This document shows positions 55,330 through 64,000 of a stretch of DNA of 64,000 nt, piece by piece (position 1 is the stretch's first letter; each line of letters opens with the position of its first letter). The translations under genes were made by a program, and so were the position numbers. The notes under the pieces were generated by a model. It saw nothing but the letters and a program-made list of their open reading frames with translations, searched no databases and was not told the DNA's origin. Source of the DNA: Malania oleifera (Eukaryota > Streptophyta > Magnoliopsida > Santalales > Ximeniaceae); NCBI RefSeq assembly GCF_029873635.1, contig NC_080420.1:55389457-55453456 (forward strand), in the 5' to 3' direction.

Positions 55330-56402
55330 CCACCAACCGCAAGAGAATCCCAGGACAGACAAGCAAGCTAACAAACCAGTGGAGAACGAGGAGAAAACTT
55401 ACCCCAACAAGAAGGTAGAAGATGCAAATAGCGTGGACGTCAACCAACAAAAATCCACGGAGCTTGAAGAAAGAATCAAGAAGATAGATCATATAGAGAA
55501 GATGATGAAAGAGGGCAGAGCCAAACCCTACTATGGGGAAGCATCCCTAAGGTCCTTAGAGCCGCCATTCAACAAAGAAATCATGGAGGCTCCATTGCCC
55601 AGTTGATTCAAGATGCCCACCTTTGAAAGATACGAAGGTTTGTCTGACCCAATTGATCACCTGGATAATTTTAAAATGTTGATGTAGTTGCAAGGGGCTC
55701 TGAACGCCATCATGTGTCAAGATTTTACAAACCACCCTTAAGGTTACTGCCAGAGACTAGTATCAAACCCTTTGAACAGGATCCATCGGTTCCTTCCAAG
55801 AGATGGAACAAATGTTCACCGGCCACTTCCTTAGTAGTCAGAGAGTTTCTAAAACAACGGGTCATCTCATGAGTATGGTGCAAGAGGAGAAGGAGACTCT
55901 AAAGAACTTCATGCATCGATTCAACACAGCGACCCTAGAAATCCGCAACTTAGACATAGGGGTGGCTTTGGCCGCCTTGACAACGGCTCTCCAACCCGGA
56001 AGCTTCTTATACTCCCTAGGGAAAAAACTGCCGGTGGATATATGGGAGCTAATGATCCGAGCAGAGATATACGTAAACCTGGAGGAGATGATGGATACGA
56101 GAGGAAGTCGCATAGAGCGGAAAAGGAAAAACAATAGTAGAGAATCTAGAGACTCCTATAGATTCGTAAAAAGGCATGAGACTAGTGCGCTACAAACGGG
56201 CCCAAAGATGAGAGGACAGCACAACAAGTTCTCCACCTACACACCCCTGAATGTACCGCGCTCGGAGTTACTGATGCAGATCATAAATAAGGACTACATC
56301 TCGTGGCCTGAACCTATGCGAACGCCTCTACACAAGCGGAACATGTCCAAGTTCTGCGCATTCCATAGGGATCATGGTCACGACACAAAAGAATGCATTT
56401 AG
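55330..56402 (+). pseudogene. Tat gypsy Gag
   Basis: Gag with a Lys/Glu-rich start (55330-55600), the motif MPTFERYEGLSDPIDHL near 55612 and the Retrotrans_gag core (EMEQMFTGHFLSSQ at 55803; ETLKNFMHRFNTATLEI), then the knuckle-like CAFHRDHGHDTKEC at about 56356-56397. Stops at about 55605 and 55686 and a frameshift near 55735 break it. A single TAG at 56400 separates it from the protease frame, which continues in phase. Confidence 0.87.
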
Positions 56403-57245
56403 TTGAAGAAAGAAATCGAAGTCCTAATAAAAAGGGGACACCTGTCGAAGTTTATAAAGAAAGAAAACCCACAAAGGGAACCACTCGAGCAGAGGAGGCA
56501 TGGTGCAAAAGAGAAGGAAGAGCAAGTCATAGGGGAAATTGCGGTGATCTTCGGAGGATTCGTTAGTGGAGGAGATAGCGGGAGTGCCCGCAAAAGATAT
56601 GCTAAACAGGTGCTGATGATGGAGAAGGGGGAAACCAGTAGCAAACGAAACAGAAAAGATGGCATCATAACCTTTGACAGCGGAGATGAAGAAGGTGTGC
56701 AGAAACCACATGATGACACACTAGTGCTCTCCCTACTTGTGGCCAATTACATGGTCAGACGTATATTGATAGACAATGAGAGCTTGGCTAGCATCATGTT
56801 CTGGTCAGTCCTGGTTGGAATGAAGATCGTTAAGGAACGACTCAAGCGGGTCTCGACTCCCCTGGTAGGATTCGGGGGAGACATTGTTCACCCCTTGGGT
56901 ACAATCATGTTACCGGTGACAATAGGGATGACCCCACAGCAGGTTACGACGCAGACAGAATTCCTAGTGGTCGACCGACCTTCGGTGTACAATGTCATCT
57001 TGGGTTGCCCTTTCCTTAACGCAGTTCGGGCTGTAACGTCAACGTACCACCTTAAAATCAAATTCCCTACACCACAAGGGATAGGATTTGCCAAGGGAGA
57101 TCAGGCCGCTGCTCGGAGTTGCTATGTAATGGTCCTGAAAGGGAAGATGGAGGCTAGAGAAGCTCTAACTGTGGAAGATCTAGAAGTAAGGGGAGAGTAT
57201 CCCCAAATTAGTACAGTAGATGAAGACATCAACATATACCACTGA
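56403..57245 (+). pseudogene. Tat gypsy Gag end and aspartic protease
   Basis: A continuous 280-codon frame. It starts with LKKEIEVLIKRGHLSKFI, the usual follow-up of the Tat gag knuckle, then the nuclear-protein-like basic linker, then the protease: VRRILIDNESLASIMFW, where the expected D-[ST]-G/S triad is changed to D-N-E-S, and PSVYNVILGCPFLNAV (flap and second motif). The changed active site suggests loss of protease activity. Confidence 0.82.
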
Positions 57246-58905
57246 AGGACCACCAGGAGAAAAGTATACAGATCGGAAATCACTTGCCTGACACCTTGAA
57301 AGCGGAGCTGAGCGAACTGTTGGACGAATTCAATGATTTGTTCGCATGGTCGGCTGCAGAGATGCCCGGCATCGACCCTGCAGTCATAGAGCGCAGGCTA
57401 CAGGTCGACCCCAACCACCGACCTGTGAAGTAGAAGCTTCGCAATGGAGCGGATCAAAATAATCGATGAGGAAGTGACGAAGCTGGTACAAGCCAACTTC
57501 GTTAGGGAGGCAAACTACCCGGAGTGGTTGAGCAACGTGGTTCTAATAAGAAAGGCGAACGGAAAATGGCGCACTTGCATAGACTTCACTGATCTGAATA
57601 AGGCGTGCCTAAAAGACAGCTTCCCTCTTCCCTGAATCGACCAACTAGTGGATTCAACCTTAGGGCACGAGCTCCTCAGCTTCATGGATGCCTACTCAGG
57701 ATACAACCAAATCCCTATGAGTCGAGCAGACGAGAAAAAACATCTTTCATCACCGAAAGGAGTTTGTATTGTTACCGGGTAATGCCCTTCGGGCTAAAAA
57801 ATGAAGGAGCCACATATCAGAGATTGGTGAATAGGATCTTTAAAGATCAGCTCAGAAAAACAATGGAGGCGTACGTGGACGACATGCTGGTAAAAAGCTT
57901 GGTAGCAGGGCAGCATTGTAAAGACTTGAGAGAAACATTTGAACTCCTTCGCCAGTACCACATGAAACTGAACCCATCGAAGTGTGTGTTCGGTATTTCT
58001 GTAGGAAAGTTCCTGGGCTTTATGGTGACTCGTAGAGGTATAGAAGCAAACCCAGATAAAATAAGAGCACTGGTGGAGATGGAGGCCCCACAAACAAAAA
58101 AGGAGATCCAAGTTTTGATAAGGAGGATAGCCTCCCTCAGAAGGTTTGTCTCCTACTCAGGGGACAAAGGCTTACCTTTCTTCAAAGCACTACGGAAGAA
58201 GGGAGGATTCGAATGGGGGGAGGAGCAGGTCGCCTTCGAATTGCTCAAGCAATACCTCGGATCCCCTCCCCTTTTGACGAAGGCAAAGAATGGGGAAGAC
58301 CTCTACCTGTATATAGCATCCACAGAAAATGCCATCAGCTCTGTCCTGATTCAGGAAGAAGGCAGGAGGCATCAACCCATTTATTACACTAGCAAGGTGC
58401 TCAGTGGAGCCAAAAAGAACTACTGCACGGCGGAAAAAGCCGCTTTCTCCATCATCTGTGCAGCACGAAAATTGAGGCCCTACTTTCAGGCCCACAAGGT
58501 AATTGTGTTAACAAACCTACCGATGAGACAAATTCTATAGCGGCCGGAGAGTTTGAGAAGGATGACGAAGTGGCCAATCGAATTAAGTGAGTTTGACATA
58601 CAATATCAACCAAGGCCCGCTATCAAGGCCCAGGTGCTCGCTGATTTTATAGCAAAAAGGCTCTCCAACTGATCCACTAAGTCAGACGTATGGACACTAT
58701 ATGTTGATGGGTCATCTAACGCTGTTGGAGGGGGAGCTAGATTCATCCTTTCGGCCCCAGATGGCAGTGAAACTCTTTTCGCACTGAAGCTGGAGTTCAC
58801 AGCAACCAACAACGATGCCGAGTATGAAGCTTTGTTAGCAGATGGTAGAGTAGTTGAAAGGAGAATTTGAAGCTAGGGATCCAAGAATGAAGAAATATCT
58901 CGTTC
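57246..58905 (+). pseudogene. Tat gypsy reverse transcriptase and RNase H
   Basis: After two frameshifts: DLFAWSAAEMPGIDP (about 57335), RT fingers (KANGKWRTCIDFTDLNKAC at about 57552), MDAYSGYNQI (about 57684), YRVMPFGLKNEGATYQRL (57772), and the catalytic YVDDML at 57872-57889. The connection and RNase H follow: LYVDGSSNAVGGG near 58699, NNDAEYEALLAD near 58809, then a small internal deletion and GEFEARDPRM near 58858. It ends at about 58905, where similarity stops. The catalytic YVDD is intact; several frameshifts and stops make it non-functional. Confidence 0.87.
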
Positions 58906-60218
58906 TTAATCATGGAACTAACTCCTGCCGCTAGAAAAAAGTTACTGCAATGTTTATTGAAGTAGCTTTTTTGAATGTTGCAATATTTTCCCACTTGATT
59001 GAATTTCTTGCTTCCTTGGCATTTTAGATTTTTCTATTTAACATGTTTTTAGAATCTTTTACCCTTTGAAGTGAGTCATTCTTGTTGAGGCTGCATTCTG
59101 TTTGGGATGTTGATAAAAAGGGAATGATGGTCCCAAATGAAAAGAATTTCAAAGAAAAAGTGGTAAAATAGTTTAAATCACATGACATGGAGTGACCATC
59201 TTTTTTTTTTTTTTTTGAAAAAATTATAAGGAAAATAAAGAAAAACCATAAAAAAAAAAAAAAGTATGTGAAAACTAGATTTTGAGTTCAGGAGTGAAGA
59301 TGATTAGCCAATTATCTTAGTGATGATTAGCCTTTTAGCACCTCTAAGTACACCCATTCATAGAACAATTACCGAAATTATGCATGGGTTGCCTTCAAAA
59401 AGAAAAGAAACTAAAAATGAAAGAAAAAAGACCCATTTTGGTCCTATAGTGATTGTATCACTATCTGAATCCTTCAACATGGCTTCAAGAAGTCCAAAGT
59501 ATTACTCTTAAAAGGGGTTGACCTCAAAACCCTAATTTTATCGAAAAACATGAAAATGATGATGGTGATGGATGATGGGTGAAGAAAACAGTTGGTTTTG
59601 AAAATGTTGGACTTGTATTATCGACCTGAAAAATCAAAATTTAAGAAAAGGGTCATTAGACTTGTATTATTGGTCTTTTGAGAATGGTGAGTTTTGAAGA
59701 AGACTTTGAGTTGAAAAAATATGATTTTATGGAATGCATGGGTTTTAGAAAAAGGCTAGGGCTTCATCATTGACATATTAAAAATCAAGAAAAACGTTGG
59801 AAAAACATGATATTTTTGGATTTTCTAAAAACATTTTTAAACACTAACTTAATTATTAAATAAGACAACCATGGTTCTTTGATCTAACTCTATTTTTTGA
59901 ACGGGGCTACAATCCTTTTCAAATCATATGATTCTCGAGCATTAAAAACTCTTGTCATGCTTAGAGATAAGGGGAAGAAAACACTATATAATATAATTCT
60001 CCCCTTTATCCCATCATAGGCTAGAACTAGCCCTTAGGAAACTAAGAGATGAAAGCTCATATTTTTGGAGTTGTTCACATTTTTTAATTTTCTTTTTGAG
60101 ATTTTCAATAATGACAAGATTACATAAACATTGAAACACATACTAATATTTACATGAACCCATACAGATACATACATATACACACACGCATATATTAACA
60201 TGCATATACATTATATAA

Positions 60219-60257
<39 letters not shown>

Positions 60258-61310
60258 CTAAATATAAACACTTATATAGATATACATACAAACATAAATA
60301 GTACATGCTTGTACTAAATACCACATAGACTAAATGCACACACATACATATATGTATATTAATATAATATTAATATAAAAGTATATATAAATAGATACAC
60401 ACACACACACATATACACATACTTATTTATACTATAATATTAAAGAAGATCATCCTTGCTTAAGAATTCTCCAAACCCCAAATTCTAATTTCTCAAAATT
60501 TTAAATTTTTAAAATTTAAAAGTAATTTTTGATTCGTTGAATTCTTCTTTTCTAGATTGTTATTGGAGCATCTTATTAATTTGTGCAATTGAACCCATAA
60601 AAAATACCTTTATATTTAGACTCCTAAATTTTTTTTGTTGACTTTCACATAAATCTCCCCCTCACTCTCTCCCTCTCTTTTTCATTGGTGCAAATCTCTT
60701 CCTCAATCAACCCTCTATCCCTCTCTTTTTCATGGGCACGGATCTCTTCCACAATCAACCCTCTATCTCCCTCTCTCCAGTCTTTGTTTCTTTGTCTCTC
60801 TTACTCGAAATCACTTATAGATTTCGTAAAATTTTCTGCCAATCCATCTACCTCCCAAAACAATTCCATGAGATTTCATAAAATTTGCTCCCAATTTATT
60901 TACCTCCCAAAATAATTCTATGAATTCAAATATAAATTCAACTCCATTGGTGTAGAGCTCATTATAATTTCATTTTTTGGGACTCCCACCAATTCTAAAC
61001 AAGTGACAACTGCATAGCAAAGTCTTACCCACTTGCTTCTAGAAGCATTGATCTCCTTTACTTAATCTTATTTATTTTTTTTTTTTAGAAACGTCTCAGC
61101 TTCAATTAGTCCAATCCATTGAAGAAGTTCAAGCAAATCCATGCGATGATCAAAGGGTGATTCGTTGTTTCATGCATTGAATCTTTTCTTGACAATTTTG
61201 AAACTGGCAATTGCATGTGAAAAAAATTGGATTATGATTTTTGTTTTACCTTTTTAGATTTTGATTCTGGTTTCTAATCAAATTGATGTTGTGAGTACTC
61301 AATTTTTTTT
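58906..61310. other. AT-rich spacer with microsatellites
   Basis: No gene is recognised. It includes A/T homopolymers (59201, 59253), TA/CA/TACA repeats (60160-60420) and a duplicated CTCAATCAACCCTCTATC phrase near 60701 and 60755. The 5' LTR expected for the Tat element was not found here. Confidence 0.5.
60160..60420. repeat. Compound TACA/TA/CA microsatellite
   Basis: Long interrupted runs of (CATA)n, (TA)n (60233-60256) and (CA)n (60400-60411). Confidence 0.85.
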
Positions 61311-61744
61311 TGTTAGAATTGGTGATATCCCAAGAGGGGGAGGGGGGGGGGTGAATTGGATATTTAAAAAATTAGGTCAAATATTTAACCTATTTATCAA
61401 TCTAGATCAACTTGAGTTTTGAGTTTATAGAACAATCACAAATACTACAAGTATATAAACATACAAGTTCTGAAATTAAAGGAGTGTAGGGATAGAGAAA
61501 ACAACATTGCAATTTTACAAGGTTCGACTATACTCACCTACGTCCTTGCCTCAAGACAACCACTTAAGGATTTCCACTATCGGCTCCTTCAACAAGGCAG
61601 AGCTATCTCTTACAACCCTCTGTGTAGGTAGAGATACCTCTCCAAGCAAACAACCTTTGCTTGGCACGATTCAAACCCGAATCATGAACGTTGACAGGAA
61701 AAACAAATGATTTGTGTACAAGAGTGCTCCTTCAAGAGCTGATG
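61311..61744 (+). repeat. Copia LTR fragment related to LTRs A and B
   Basis: Begins TGTTAGAATTGGTG, then a G-rich stretch, GTGAATTGGATATTTAAA and, near 61525, the GTTCGACTATACTCACCTACGTCC phrase. The same layout is found in LTR A at 4187 (GTTCGACCAATGCTGCCTACGTCC). It is interrupted after 434 bp by a gypsy-type LTR. Confidence 0.7.
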
Positions 61745-61865
61745 TGTAATGCCCCAGAAAATATCTACTAATATAATAATAATAATAATATTCATAATAA
61801 TACACCATCGTGACATCTCTGATACCATACTTTTACATTCCCTATTTTTTCCTTTCATTTTAATC

Positions 61866-61907
61866 ACAACACACACACACACACACACACACTCACATAT
61901 ATATATG
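61866..61907. repeat. (CA)n(TA)n microsatellite
   Basis: About 14 CA units, then ACTCACATATATATAT. Confidence 0.9.
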
Positions 61908-62389
61908 ATAATATAAATATTACATCTGCCCATTCACTGCTAACGGACGCAAAAATAGACCTATCCATAACTGTACATACCGGAGTACTACCTCTCAACC
62001 ATTATTATACCATCTCCTCAGATAGAACTATAATCCAAAACTCTAAACATTTATATACATAGATCTAGACTAACACTTACTCTATCTGTAATATCTACAC
62101 CCCGTCCCTGAGCTCCCAAGTCTGGTTACCTGGTGATCTTGAAATGTTGAAATATTAATGGGGTGAGACACCTCCCAGTAAGATGGAATAAATTAGTGCC
62201 AGTGTGTGGCAATGAGTTCATATATATATATACACGTATGATTCAACTCTTAATTGACTTAAATGAAATAGTAATTTAAACTATACTCATACCTATACAA
62301 TTTCATAGCACATATTTTCAGTTCATAACTCGGCTCTAAAGCCCTATACATATAAATTGCAAGTTACATGATCTGTACACATATAAATC

Positions 62390-62815
62390 ATTTGTTGAGA
62401 TTGAGGCATTTCGTACCGCTGTCTCTCAATCCAGCCATTCATACTCAGTCCAAAATTCGGCTTAATAGCCTTATGCATATAAAACCACAAGTTATATGAT
62501 ATGTACACATATAATTCATTCGCTGAGATTGAGGCGTTTCGTACCACCGTCTCCCAATCCAGCCATTCATAATCAGATCACAATTCGATTAATAAGCCCT
62601 ACGCATAATTCCACAAGTTACATAATCTACACATATATTAATATTCACTACATGATTGAGGCGTTTCGTACCACCATCACTCAATCAACTAATCATACAT
62701 TCATTTTCCATGATTGAGGCGTTTCGTATCACCATCCCTCAATCAGCTATTCATACATTACACTCGCTGAGTTTGAGATGTTTCCTACTGCCATTCTTCA
62801 AACCAGCCATTCATA
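62390..62815. repeat. Repeated hairpin motif GATTGAGGCGTTTCGTACCACC...CAATC, 5 copies
   Basis: GATTGAGGCATTTCGTACC at 62399, GATTGAGGCGTTTCGTACC at 62527, 62655 and (TATC variant) 62712, and GTTTGAGATGTTTCCTAC at 62770. Each is followed by CTC(C/A)AATCNAGCNATTCATA, so GATTGAG pairs with CTCAATC across about 20 bases. Spacing is 128, 128, 57 and 58 bp. Confidence 0.85.
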
Positions 62816-63049
62816 CCCATACCTTAACAAACAATAATATGTTTTGGTGAGAGTTTTTGTCGTGTGGTTTTATTCGCAAGTTTCGGTTATCCTAAGCGTA
62901 ATTTGTGTGTTATCGTTATTATTAAATATATGTTTCATGTTTTATATTTTGTCTGATTTACATTATACAATTTGCATGTAAGGTGAGGGTTTCTAAATAT
63001 ATTCGTAAGTGATAATGGTACAATGTCCAGTCATTCACAGGAATACAAC

Positions 63050-63300
63050 ATACTATCATACTCTAACTTTGTATAAACTACTGCCATACCAGTTCTATAT
63101 AGAATAATATCATGTTGTAACTTTGTCATACAACTACTTTGTGTTAAACACTATCAAATCATTCTTCTATATCCAACACTGTCATATCATTATGTTGTAT
63201 TAAACACTGTCAAAACATTATTCTATATTAAACATTATCATTTTATAACTTTGTATAAAAACACGATCATATCATTATTCTGCATTAAATATTGTCATAT
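63050..63300. repeat. About 36-bp degenerate tandem repeat
   Basis: Variants of TTNTATATTAAACACTGTCATATCATTA recur about every 35-37 bp for seven or so units inside the gypsy-type LTR. Confidence 0.65.
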
Positions 63301-64000
63301 AATATCAACTACCATATCTACCATACTCCCAACGTTCCCTGAGTCCGATATAAAACATGCATTGCTCTATATCCTCATAAAAGGTACTAACAAGCTTACT
63401 TTAACTGTAACACAGTTATTTTTTATGCCCCACAATTTAGATGATAATTCATATTACAATTTTTGCACCATCATATCGTTACTATTCTGTATCAATCCCA
63501 TGCCACACAATTTGAGTATTACTTCATAATATAAAAATTTACCTAGGATAACCTTATTTTTCTATTGAAAATAATGGTATAACAAACTCTAAGGTTTTAC
63601 TCAACTTCAAAATACCTGTTTCCCAAAAATATACCTATACCAATCATAATCCAAAATTTCCATATGCCTAACCTTTTAAAAAATCACGTATAACATTTAT
63701 GAACTTAAAACCTTAGTTTGTAAATGGTTTAATCTTAGAAAATAAGTTGTCCTAATTTATTCCCTTACCAATTTAACGAAGAAATGCCTAGAAGGATCCT
63801 AAACCAACGCATGTGGCATTCAGAGCACCAAATCCTGCATTTATATATTTTAATATAATCAGTTAAATCCTGGAATAATTTCTATCCTCACATGCCTAGG
63901 ATTACACACTCCCATTAACCAGTTAAATTATAAAAACAACAGACATAATCCATTTTTCTTACCTCAACTTTGGAGTGGTGCCTAAGATCCCCAAACAGCT

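Larger units (their letters stand above)
49416..58905 (-). mobile_element. Tat-lineage Ty3/gypsy element with inverted gag-RNase H block
   Basis: Read on the minus strand, integrase (55320-53881) is followed by an antisense ORF region, a minisatellite-rich 3' region, a PPT and a 3' LTR (49848-49416). This is the order in Tat/Retand elements. The gag-protease-RT-RNase H part (55330-58905), which should lie upstream on the minus strand, is on the plus strand. RNase H ends at 58905 and the integrase side resumes at 55320 with the adjacent part of the same protein, so one inversion of this block restores a single element. The 5' LTR is not found. Confidence 0.75.
61745..64000 (+). mobile_element. 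Gypsy-type LTR (TGTAATGCCCC head), runs off window
   Basis: Starts TGTAATGCCCCAGAAAATA, a head typical of plant gypsy LTRs and similar to the solo LTR at 14207 (TGTGATGACCCAAAAATA). No coding sequence follows to the end of the window. It contains repeat clusters at 62390-62815 and 63050-63300. Its insertion site is inside the copia LTR fragment. Confidence 0.6.

Noticed and set aside
55220-55330. Plus-strand start of an ORF at 55220
   Set aside because: The first part is antisense to the RNase H tail of the minus-strand block; real Gag similarity starts only after the junction near 55325.

Overview
The window reads as nuclear DNA of a flowering plant with a large, AT-rich, repeat-dense genome. 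The evidence is GT-AG introns, plant lineages of Ty1/copia and Ty3/gypsy LTR retrotransposons (SIRE-like, Athila-like, Tat), RTE and L1 LINEs, a tRNA-derived SINE, a TRIM, a hAT-like non-autonomous transposon, and one host gene of the plant-specific VAR3/OZ (organelle RanBP2 zinc finger) family. I cannot name the species.

Layout. 1-12 kb is a pile of decayed LTR elements: a deletion derivative of a copia element, a copia pol pseudogene followed by a long LTR, an inverted copy of that LTR, and a minus-strand Athila-like gypsy fragment between the two. 12.19-21.08 kb is one non-autonomous, SIRE-like copia element with 1.8-kb LTRs and a gag gene but no pol. Its gag is split by a complete 2,505-bp gypsy solo LTR with a perfect 5-bp target duplication. 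A SINE with its target duplication lies at 21.8 kb.

23.16-38.42 kb (minus strand) is the only host gene I can support. It has six coding exons with consistent phases that give a 555-residue VAR3/OZ-type protein with three RanBP2 zinc fingers. Intron 1 is 13.1 kb and carries a TRIM, an RTE LINE, a hAT-like element, LINE ORF1-like remnants and several tandem repeats. The gene's own upstream DNA is only 142 bp long before the 5' LTR of a non-coding, LARD-like LTR element (38.56-48.08 kb). The 3' LTR of that element holds an RTE LINE, which in turn holds a 5'-truncated L1: three nested levels.

49.4-58.9 kb is a Tat-lineage gypsy element. Its LTR, 3' minisatellites, antisense ORF and integrase read as one minus-strand element, but its gag-protease-RT-RNase H block lies in the opposite orientation. 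One inversion explains this. The rest (58.9-64 kb) is AT-rich sequence with microsatellites, a copia LTR fragment and the start of a gypsy-type LTR that runs off the window.

Apart from the VAR3/OZ-like gene, no intact protein-coding gene was found. The best candidates for new biology are the gag-only element, the solo LTR with six palindromic TCP-type sites, the inverted Tat element with hypervariable 3' minisatellites and an intron-containing antisense ORF, and the host gene's transposon-filled intron and truncated promoter.
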